Shown here piece after piece: positions 5,331 to 11,430 of a stretch of DNA of 20,462 bases. The notes beneath the pieces were generated by a model. The model was not told the origin of the DNA, made no database searches, and saw nothing but the letters and a program-made list of their open reading frames with translations. This stretch comes from a virus, in the IMG/VR virus record IMGVR_UViG_3300010158_005441, positions 1 to 20,462 of that record, one strand, 5' to 3'. The stretch's first letter is position 1, and every line of letters starts with the position of its first letter. The position numbers and the translations under genes are program-made.

Positions 5331-5987
5331 TTAGATTGTAGATTTTGGATCTAGTGCTAACCAGTATTGAGGTACTTCGGTACTGGTGCTGGCAAAATGC
5401 AGGAATTTCTTCTTGCTTACTGCCACAGCATAATCTGCTGGTAGGATCTGGAAATTCTGAATTTCTAAGATGGCTTCAAAAGTCTGATCAGTAGTGCCCA
5501 GTGTTTTCTTCCAGGTCACAGTACGAGCCTTGCCTGCTACTTCCCAGGTTGCCGTAGTACCATCGCCTTTGATGATGATGCTTTCGGCATTACTGATGCC
5601 AATGGCCTTTTTAATCATGATGACTTCGGCTGCTGTCAGATTGAATGTATAATGCTTGTCTAATTCAATGCTCTTGCCTGCTGGAGGTGCAATGATCACA
5701 CTTGGATCAGCATAGCGATATTCAAAAGTACTGCCATTGCTTGAAATGGTCAGACTATTTTCACCAAATTCAACTTCCTGATTCTCCATGTAGGATAACA
5801 ACGCCAAGAAGCTGTTTAGGTCATATATACAGGCATCGACTGGAAACTGATCTGGCACTGTGGCCTTGGCAAAGATGCTTTGCATAGGACTTAGTATGGT
5901 TAATTCTGAACCAGGATAGATGCGAATATTATTGCTAATGGTCGCATAATTCTGCAGAATGTTAATGGTTTGCTTGCTAAATTTCAT
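5331..5987 (-). CDS. 45: gp45 sliding clamp (DNA polymerase processivity factor)
   Basis: A 218-residue PCNA-like subunit (T4 gp45 is 228 aa) expected to form a trimeric ring holding the phage polymerase on DNA and, in T4, activating late transcription with gp33/gp55. The N-terminus MKFSKQTINILQNYATISN aligns with T4 gp45, as do the VDACIYDLNSFLALLS helix and the YRYADPSVIIAPP linker. A sigma70-like promoter lies inside the 3' end of the preceding kinase gene, about 26 bases from this ATG by predicted start. The start shares a base with the kinase stop (TAATG). Confidence 0.96.
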   Translation of the reverse strand: MKFSKQTINILQNYATISNNIRIYPGSELTILSPMQSIFAKATVPDQFPVDACIYDLNSFLALLSYMENQEVEFGENSLTISSNGSTFEYRYADPSVIIAPPAGKSIELDKHYTFNLTAAEVIMIKKAIGISNAESIIIKGDGTTATWEVAGKARTVTWKKTLGTTDQTFEAILEIQNFQILPADYAVAVSKKKFLHFASTSTEVPQYWLALDPKSTI

Positions 5988-6643
5988 TACAAAACTCCTT
6001 CTGGTTTATCAATACTACTATTATAAGATGACCCTTGTACAGAGTCAATAACTTTATTCAGAGACATGCACAAGTCTGCTATGTCACTGTCATTATGTAC
6101 TACAAAATCTTCACCTTGGCTTACCCAGGCCCATTCGCTGGCATGAACACCTGGCCATAATCTATCCATTTTTACTGCGTCACCAGTACGAGCCAATTGC
6201 CACCAGTAAGGTAATGCACCACGCTGTAGTCTGATGATTGAACCACCAGCATTCTTTATGGCCCAGATCTCGTTGGCAAAACGAACATCGCTTATGACTG
6301 TGTTGTGTGTTGTGTTCATTAATTTTCGTTCCAGGCTGGCCACCCAGATGTCATTGCTAAAATTATCTCGGCACACATCTGTACCGAAAAACTGGAGGAC
6401 CCAACGCGGGGTAAGGTGAGGGATACCCAAGCGTTCGGCCCACCAGTCATCGACCTCTTCTCTCCAGGCTCTGGACTCTGCGGTCTGGCCCTGAAGTAAT
6501 TCTCTGTCCCAATGGAAAATGTTGCTTACTGCATCTTTAAGTGTATTGGCAAAACTATCACGTTTAAAATCCCAGGCAGTGACCAGATGGTCTGCTGCAG
6601 TGTCTTTGCCGCTACCTATTAATCCTACAAAACCAATGATCAT
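5987..6643 (-). CDS. 1: Deoxynucleoside monophosphate kinase (T4 gp1-like)
   Basis: A P-loop kinase phosphorylating dNMPs, in T4 including the modified base nucleotide, to feed DNA synthesis. MIIGFVGLIGSGKDTAADHL starts with the P-loop (GLIGSGKD, residues 7-14; Asp after the Lys as in T4 gp1). A conserved block TPRWVLQFFGTDVCRD (about 78-93), ISDVRFANE and an acidic lid follow. Length 218 against 241 in T4. Neighbours are the clamp on one side and a small exported protein on the other, the latter with a 4-base ATGA overlap. If this phage modifies DNA at the nucleotide stage this kinase could matter, but TGT-type modification acts on finished DNA. Confidence 0.92.
   Translation of the reverse strand: MIIGFVGLIGSGKDTAADHLVTAWDFKRDSFANTLKDAVSNIFHWDRELLQGQTAESRAWREEVDDWWAERLGIPHLTPRWVLQFFGTDVCRDNFSNDIWVASLERKLMNTTHNTVISDVRFANEIWAIKNAGGSIIRLQRGALPYWWQLARTGDAVKMDRLWPGVHASEWAWVSQGEDFVVHNDSDIADLCMSLNKVIDSVQGSSYNSSIDKPEGVL
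6020..6048 (-). promoter_or_regulatory. Sigma70-like promoter for the clamp operon, inside the kinase gene
   Basis: TTGACT (6043-6048), 17-base spacer, TATAAT (6020-6025), embedded in the last codons of the dNMP kinase. Predicted start near 6013 gives a leader of about 26 bases before gp45. Confidence 0.75.
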
Positions 6644-6912
6644 TTACAGACATCCTTGTTATATTTACGAATCCAATCCCGCTCCCACATGCAGGCATAG
6701 GCATCATCTTTGATCCAATCTTCCTTGGCCCAGCGGTCAAACTTGGCCTGACGCTCTTTTGAATGAAAACCAGGATTGGGTTGATCTTTTATTTTATCTA
6801 CTACCCATTCACCGGCAGTATAGATTGCAGTCAGGGGACTGGGATTAATACCTGAATCAGCAGCGGCCGCTGGGACCGCTACCAATAATAGGATATTAAT
6901 AATCCTGCGCAT
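6640..6912 (-). CDS. Small exported protein, function unknown
   Basis: A 90-residue protein with a clear Sec signal: MRR, a hydrophobic core IINILLLVAVPA and an AAA/D cleavage site near residues 17-19. The mature part is hydrophilic with many Trp, Lys and Asp (DRWAKEDWIKDDAYACMWERDW) and two cysteines that could pair in the periplasm. Not recognised. The ATG overlaps the CobS-like stop region by 17 bases; the stop overlaps the kinase start (ATGA). A periplasmic role, for instance envelope change or superinfection exclusion, is possible but not shown. Confidence 0.75.
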   Translation of the reverse strand: MRRIINILLLVAVPAAAADSGINPSPLTAIYTAGEWVVDKIKDQPNPGFHSKERQAKFDRWAKEDWIKDDAYACMWERDWIRKYNKDVCK

Positions 6913-8152
6913 TATCTACCACAGCTGGACCCATGCCCGCTGCCGAGAACTGGCGCGTTACACTTTGGCTTACATCGGTATTAATCATACCATGATCGCC
7001 TGTGCTAGGCTTGTTCTGTGTGTCCATCTCATATTCAGGCATGCTAACCTCTTGATTTTCTTCGGGTTTATCTACCTTGTTATATAGGTCCATGAAGGCT
7101 GATTTCGTCTCATTATCAAAGCGATTAATACATAATTCAATGGCCTTGATACGGTTCTTACGGAACATGCTATAAGCCTTGACGATGTGCAACAACCTAC
7201 GGGTACTGATAATTTCATCTACGCCACCTTCGGCATAGGTTTTACGAATAATATCAGCCCAGGTTACCAGCAGATTAGCAAACTCATTGTCTACTGTCTT
7301 GAGTTCGGCCATCTTGTTCATGATGATTTCTTTTTCTACTTTGGTGCCAGGAAATTCTTGCTCAACTGTTATGGCAAATCGTTCCAGGAATGCCTCGTCC
7401 AGAATCTGTGCAGCAATAAAACGACCATCATCAGTTCCACGGCCTTTGGTATTGGCTGTGGCAATGATATTGAAACCTGCAGCTGGATGCACTACTTCGC
7501 CAGTCTTTTTATTAAAGTATGGTTTGCCTTCTAAGATGGCCTGCAGACACATTAATTTATTTGAACCACGGTCACATTCGTCAATAAGTAAAATAGCTCC
7601 GCGTTTCATGGCCAGCAATACTGGACCTTCACGATAAACTATATTACCATCTACCAAAGTATTACCGCCAATAAGGTCATCTTCGTCGGTTTCTACTGAA
7701 ACGTTTACACGTACACATTCACGACCTAGATCAGCGCAAACCTGCTCTACCATGGTGGTCTTACCATTACCAGACAATCCAGTTACAAATACTGGATAAA
7801 AGATATTGCTTGAAATGATGCTTTTCATGTCCTTGAAAAAACCAAAAGGCACATAATTTTCATCGCGACCTGGAATCATGTCGTCCACAGTTGTCTCCAA
7901 TTTTTTCTGACGTAGCATGGGAACTACGGCCATGGCAGGCTGGGCCACTGGAGCCTCGACCTGCTGTTTGGGTTTAAGATTATACTTACCACGACCAACT
8001 TTAAACTCAGCTGAGTCAATGATAAATCTAGGAAATGGAAGACTCTTGGTTACTGCATATTCTTCCACCTGACGGCGAGTAACTATCTCACCAAATTTAC
8101 TGCTCAACTCAGTTAAGAATTGATCTTGTTCTAATTTACTCCACTTGCTCAT
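6896..8152 (-). CDS. cobS: CobS-like / MoxR-type AAA+ ATPase
   Basis: A 418-residue AAA+ protein of the CobS/MoxR group, common in cyanophage-like T4-like phages, where it is annotated as a cobalt-chelatase subunit. Walker A GLSGNGKTT is at 125-133, Walker B ILLIDE at about 187-192, and an arginine-finger-type LERF follows later. The N-terminal ~90 residues hold a small helical domain and a Pro/Gln linker. Start at ATG 8150-8152 because GAGGAG lies 7 bases upstream; a GTG 15 bases earlier is inside that signal. The partner is the VWA protein just upstream, each gene with its own near-identical promoter. No other cobalamin gene is here, so chelatase function is doubtful; a MoxR/VWA-type chaperone is more likely. 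Confidence 0.9.
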   Translation of the reverse strand: MSKWSKLEQDQFLTELSSKFGEIVTRRQVEEYAVTKSLPFPRFIIDSAEFKVGRGKYNLKPKQQVEAPVAQPAMAVVPMLRQKKLETTVDDMIPGRDENYVPFGFFKDMKSIISSNIFYPVFVTGLSGNGKTTMVEQVCADLGRECVRVNVSVETDEDDLIGGNTLVDGNIVYREGPVLLAMKRGAILLIDECDRGSNKLMCLQAILEGKPYFNKKTGEVVHPAAGFNIIATANTKGRGTDDGRFIAAQILDEAFLERFAITVEQEFPGTKVEKEIIMNKMAELKTVDNEFANLLVTWADIIRKTYAEGGVDEIISTRRLLHIVKAYSMFRKNRIKAIELCINRFDNETKSAFMDLYNKVDKPEENQEVSMPEYEMDTQNKPSTGDHGMINTDVSQSVTRQFSAAGMGPAVVDNAQDY

Positions 8153-8188
8153 AATATAACTCCTCACCAGTTAATTAATTATACAACC

Positions 8189-8216
8189 ATTATATAGGAA
8201 CGATACTGAATGTCAA
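8189..8216 (-). promoter_or_regulatory. Early-type promoter A for the CobS-like gene
   Basis: TTGACA (8211-8216), 16-base spacer containing ATCGTTCCTA, TATAAT (8189-8194), then GGTTGTAT. Member of a three-copy promoter family. Predicted start near 8182, leader about 30 bases. Confidence 0.85.
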
Positions 8217-8221
8217 GCCTT

Positions 8222-10366
8222 TTAGGCAATCATCTGTATAAAACGATTCAAAAGTACTCGGTTCAGAACCTTGCCTCTCTGAAGCTTACGAAATGCCCGA
8301 CCTATGTCCTTGACATTGGCATCGGCTGCTACTTCAAACTCATCATGAATGCTCATGTCATTTTTAACTATGTAATACTCACTGTATCCTGCCTTGGTCA
8401 GAACAGCTACCCGATCTTTTTTAAACTGTTCCATGATGCGTTCTTCATCTCGTATGTTGCTGGCATCGGTCCAGTCGGTCTGTGCTCGCATTTCGGACTG
8501 AACTGTATTACGAACATTATTGGTCAGATAAAAACCAACTATGTTACAGCCCGTGACCATTCTCATTATTTCTAACAGAGCCACGTTTAGACTCTTGCTG
8601 GCCTGACGACCTCGGAGTTTTACCTGAAGCTTGGTGCGGCTATCTGTGATAAATGAATTACTGCGCCAGCCGCTATCAATATAGGCATAGCGTTTGTCCT
8701 GTACTCCATCGTCATAGTAGCCATTGCCGGCTTTGATACACTGATCACTTTCGCCATCGGTCAGGATGACCATGTTGACAATCTCAGCACCAGTACGAGC
8801 CTTGAATCTTTCGAACACATTGCGGCTCAGCAACACCGTACTGTTCAATGGAGTGCTGTGCAGATGCTCGCAGGCTGGCATGCTACCTGACCAATTATAG
8901 TCATAGGTATTGTTATAACGGCCCTGGTTATTCTCCCAGGTCTTCTTGATCATGCAAAGGTTCTGCACCATTTTCTTATAATCATTGGCACTCATGATGT
9001 TGCTAAAATACTGCTGCAGTCTAAAATCATTATCTGTGATGGACAGCTGACCTTCGACATGAGCACCTCGGCGTAGCTGAGCCTGTTCCTGATAGATCTT
9101 GGTAGGACTTCCATCCTGCCAGAACACTCGGTTGTCATTGGTAAAACCATATACTTCGAATGGAATGTTTACCTTGCGACAAAATTCCACCAGGATCAGG
9201 ATCTGCTCTATGACACCAGCAATGCTGTTGGACATGGAGCCTGACATATCATAGAACATGACCAGTCCGTGATTCTTGCCCTTGGGTATGCTGGTTACTT
9301 TAAGGAATAGGTCTTCGCTAAATTTATACTTGAACAACTGATCAACATCAATCTCACCGCTTTTGCTTACCTGAGCACGACTCAGTTGCTGAGCATTGCG
9401 ACGCAATTCAAACTCTTTGACCAGGTAATTGATGAATTTAAGATTCTTTAATCTAAAGGCTGCATATACTTCGGCACGACGAGCTTCTTGCTCTGGTGTA
9501 AAGTTATGCAGGCTCAGCATGGTTTTATAATTCCATACATAAGGGTTAGCATCATATTCGCCCAGAGTATAGTAATTATAGGGCATGGATTTTTCATCTA
9601 AAAGATCTTTTTCGCGATCTCTAAAAGCACGATCAGTTAGGCTTTCGGGCTCTGTCATGTCCTGATATTCGTCGGTTAGATCTGAGTTTTGATTCGGAGC
9701 AGCATCGGCTTCCTGTTGCTCAGCGTCTGAGCCTTTGCCTTGGTCGTCCTCGGTCTGTTCAGTCTCTAACAGATCGCCTTCGGATTTCATCTGCTTGTCC
9801 TTGAGTTCTTCCTCGGCCATCTTATACAGACGCTTGGCTATGTCAACTACCTGATCCCAGGTTTCAACAGCTTCAATTTCAGTAATAAGATTTTGTTCAG
9901 TTTCGGTAAACTCTAGATTAAGAAAAGCACCTACCTTAAAGTGTAGATTGATGCGGTCAATGAATAGGAGATCATCGAGATCTGCATCATTTACACCAAA
10001 GAAGTCTTTTTCATACAACTCTTTATAGGCAGCATAGAAATTTTTACGAATGCCTGGGTATTCACGCTTGATGAGTTTTTCAATGCGAGCATCTTCCAGA
10101 ACATTTAAGAAGCCTTTGAAGTGATCGTCAAAATCTTTGTCCTGAATCTGGTCGTGCCAACCAACAGCCGGAGTATATAAAGCATGACCAACTTCATGAC
10201 CAGTTAATAGGTCATAAAGGTCGCTGCTCATGTCTTTCCAGGTAGGTAATGCAAGCAGTCTATTTTTGGTATCAAAATAGGCCGTGGGGATATTTTTGTG
10301 CTGAACCGTTAGGTTTTCTTTGGCCAGGAGTCTGGCCAAGATACTTTTACTTTGTTTGATATCCAT
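8222..10366 (-). CDS. Large VWA-domain protein with N-terminal zincin motif (CobT-like)
   Basis: A 714-residue protein with two recognisable parts. Near the N-terminus GHEVGHALYT gives an HExxH zinc-protease motif at 57-61, and NVLEDARIE (about 88-96) supplies a possible third ligand, Glu91. Residues about 190-250 are very acidic and probably disordered. A von Willebrand A domain starts near 365, with the metal-site motif DMSGS at 373-377 and TDGESD at 536-541. MoxR-type ATPases usually work with VWA proteins, and the CobS-like gene follows directly. CobT-like proteins share the acidic-linker-plus-VWA layout. Whether the HExxH is catalytic is open. A leader of about 26 bases separates it from its own promoter. 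Confidence 0.88.
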   Translation of the reverse strand: MDIKQSKSILARLLAKENLTVQHKNIPTAYFDTKNRLLALPTWKDMSSDLYDLLTGHEVGHALYTPAVGWHDQIQDKDFDDHFKGFLNVLEDARIEKLIKREYPGIRKNFYAAYKELYEKDFFGVNDADLDDLLFIDRINLHFKVGAFLNLEFTETEQNLITEIEAVETWDQVVDIAKRLYKMAEEELKDKQMKSEGDLLETEQTEDDQGKGSDAEQQEADAAPNQNSDLTDEYQDMTEPESLTDRAFRDREKDLLDEKSMPYNYYTLGEYDANPYVWNYKTMLSLHNFTPEQEARRAEVYAAFRLKNLKFINYLVKEFELRRNAQQLSRAQVSKSGEIDVDQLFKYKFSEDLFLKVTSIPKGKNHGLVMFYDMSGSMSNSIAGVIEQILILVEFCRKVNIPFEVYGFTNDNRVFWQDGSPTKIYQEQAQLRRGAHVEGQLSITDNDFRLQQYFSNIMSANDYKKMVQNLCMIKKTWENNQGRYNNTYDYNWSGSMPACEHLHSTPLNSTVLLSRNVFERFKARTGAEIVNMVILTDGESDQCIKAGNGYYDDGVQDKRYAYIDSGWRSNSFITDSRTKLQVKLRGRQASKSLNVALLEIMRMVTGCNIVGFYLTNNVRNTVQSEMRAQTDWTDASNIRDEERIMEQFKKDRVAVLTKAGYSEYYIVKNDMSIHDEFEVAADANVKDIGRAFRKLQRGKVLNRVLLNRFIQMIA

Positions 10367-10398
10367 TAATTAAGTCTCACCTTATTAAACATACAACC

Positions 10399-10426
10399 AT
10401 TATATAGTAACGATGCTTGATGTCAA
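10399..10426 (-). promoter_or_regulatory. Early-type promoter B for the VWA/zincin gene
   Basis: TTGACA (10421-10426), 16-base spacer with ATCGTTACTA, TATAAT (10399-10404), followed by GGTTGTAT as in promoter A. Predicted start near 10392. Confidence 0.85.
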
Positions 10427-10430
10427 GCAC

Positions 10431-10619
10431 TTAATCCCAGTAATTACCAGCTGCGGCATAATAAGAATTGGTCTTAACACCATCCATCCAGGCCCAGGAA
10501 CCGTTATTCAACTTATCCATGACCTGACGATTCATCCAGACCATAGCCTGACTTGCGCTCTCAGCTATGACCTTGTGTTCTTCTTTACCTACCATAAAGT
10601 AATATGTCTGTCTTTTCAT
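10431..10619 (-). CDS. Small protein (62 aa), function unknown
   Basis: Start at ATG 10617-10619 because AAGGA lies 7 bases upstream; an earlier in-frame ATG at 10641-10643 lacks such a site and would sit on the predicted transcript start. The product, beginning MKRQTYYFMVGKEEHKVIAE, shows two strands and then a helix SASQAMVWMNRQVMDKL, ending in an aromatic tail (SWAWMDG, YYAAAGNYWD). Not recognised. Transcribed alone from promoter C and followed at once by promoter B, so it looks like an independent early gene, a typical position for small host-directed phage proteins. Confidence 0.65.
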   Translation of the reverse strand: MKRQTYYFMVGKEEHKVIAESASQAMVWMNRQVMDKLNNGSWAWMDGVKTNSYYAAAGNYWD

Positions 10620-10649
10620 CTTTGGTTCCTTTTTAATTATCATACAAGT

Positions 10650-10677
10650 ATTGTATAGGAACGATCCAAAAAGTCAA
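10650..10677 (-). promoter_or_regulatory. Early-type promoter C for the 62-aa gene
   Basis: TTGACT (10672-10677), 16-base spacer with ATCGTTCCTA, TACAAT (10650-10655), then ACTTGTATGATAATTAA, closely resembling promoters A and B. Predicted start near 10643. Confidence 0.8.
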
Positions 10678-10686
10678 GCATTTTAG

Positions 10687-10705
10687 GTGTCTAAAAAATA
10701 GACAC
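10687..10705 (-). repeat. Hairpin between tandem promoters D and C
   Basis: A perfect 7-bp stem GTGTCTA/TAGACAC with a T5 loop on the transcribed strand, lying about 17 bases into the predicted transcript of promoter D and just before the -35 of promoter C. No T run follows, so it is more likely a leader structure or operator than a terminator. Confidence 0.5.
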
Positions 10706-10728
10706 TTTCTATATCTGGTCAACCTTAT

Positions 10729-10757
10729 ATTATAGCAGAAAACACGCAGAAAGTCAA
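10729..10757 (-). promoter_or_regulatory. Sigma70-like promoter D, tandem with C
   Basis: TTGACT (10752-10757), 17-base spacer, TATAAT (10729-10734). Predicted start near 10722, about 103 bases before the 62-aa gene. It shares GCTTGAC at the -35 with A, B and C but not their spacer. Confidence 0.75.
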
Positions 10758-10785
10758 GCCTGCTAAGTCATTGATTATTAAGGAG

Positions 10786-10844
10786 AGTTTAAAAATCAGG
10801 GTCTACCTAAACTCTGAGTTTAGATGCAAAGGTATTTTTAAACT
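10786..10844. repeat. Symmetric nested palindrome downstream of tRNA-Thr
   Basis: Outer arms of 11 bp (10786-10796 and 10834-10844) and inner arms of 8 bp (10807-10814 and 10816-10823) share one centre at 10815, separated on each side by exactly 10 unpaired bases. The right outer arm ends 5 bases from the tRNA-Thr 3' end. As RNA it would form a long two-part stem; the transcribed strand has a T5 run inside the distal arm. It may terminate the gp47-gp46-PRT-tRNA transcript or act as a protein site. Confidence 0.6.
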
Positions 10845-10848
10845 GAAA

Positions 10849-10922
10849 TGGTGCTCTCAACGAGAATCGGACTCGTGATTCGTCCTTACCAAGGACGTGT
10901 TATGCCACTTAACTATGAGAGC
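10849..10922 (-). tRNA. tRNA-Thr(GGT)
   Basis: A 74-nt cloverleaf. Acceptor GCTCTCA/TGAGAGC is perfect. The anticodon stem CGTCC/GGACG holds loop TTGGTAA, so the anticodon is GGT (reads ACC/ACT). The T-arm is ACGAGTCCGATTCTCGT with a C in the usual TTC position, the discriminator is A and CCA is encoded. It begins 5 bases after the phosphoribosyltransferase stop and is probably cut from that transcript. Confidence 0.94.
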
Positions 10923-10927
10923 CTGGT

Positions 10928-11428
10928 TTAGTCCTTGTTGGTCCACCAGTCTTCCCAGGGGAACACAATCCAATCGTCGCAGGCAGAATCCATGAGCAAT
11001 TCACCATAGTAGTCACAGTCAAAACAACTGGTGCATTTTTCCAACATGGTGGCATATAAGAATATCTGATTAAAATATTCACCATCAACAAAATCTTTAA
11101 TGGCCTTGAGTGTGGCACCTGAGTCATTGATGTCATCAACAATTAATACACTGCCACCAACTTTTTCAGCATCCAGGTAGGCCTGACTGAGCATTTCACT
11201 ATCGTCTGGGCCAAACTCCTGAGCATTGTTGCGATCTCTGAGACTGTAGTCCAGTATGTACAGGGGCACATCATAATAATGGCTCAGCATCACAGCTGGT
11301 GTTAGTCCGCCTCGCACTATGCCAACTACAGCAGCAATCTTACGGTTATCTTTCTGTAAATGACGGACTATGTTGGCTACCAGTCCTTCGCTTTCTTTAC
11401 AGCCAATATATCTTTTCTTTGTAATCAT
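10928..11428 (-). CDS. Purine-type phosphoribosyltransferase
   Basis: A 166-residue type I phosphoribosyltransferase, which joins a base to PRPP to make a nucleotide. The PRPP loop VLIVDDINDSGAT is at 94-106; upstream GIVRGGLTPAVMLSHYYDVP (about 36-55) is the strand-loop-helix typical of xanthine/hypoxanthine enzymes, followed by the LDYSLRDR hood segment. Near the C-terminus a CTSCFDC cluster (Cys132, 135, 138) is unusual for the family. The substrate cannot be fixed by eye; in this phage salvage of purines, or of a deazapurine, is possible. It starts 2 bases after the gp46 stop and is followed by tRNA-Thr. Confidence 0.85.
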   Translation of the reverse strand: MITKKRYIGCKESEGLVANIVRHLQKDNRKIAAVVGIVRGGLTPAVMLSHYYDVPLYILDYSLRDRNNAQEFGPDDSEMLSQAYLDAEKVGGSVLIVDDINDSGATLKAIKDFVDGEYFNQIFLYATMLEKCTSCFDCDYYGELLMDSACDDWIVFPWEDWWTNKD

Positions 11429-11430
11429 AA

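Noticed and set aside
8153-8167. GTG start for the CobS-like gene
   Set aside because: The GTG is part of the GTGAGGAG ribosome site that serves the ATG at 8150-8152.
6896-10366. Reading the CobS/CobT-like pair as a cobalamin pathway
   Set aside because: No CobN or other cobalamin gene is seen, and the partner carries an HExxH motif; similarity to MoxR/VWA systems explains the pair better.
10909-11142. Minus-strand 77-codon frame inside the phosphoribosyltransferase
   Set aside because: Out of frame with the clear enzyme and overlapping tRNA-Thr; no family pattern.
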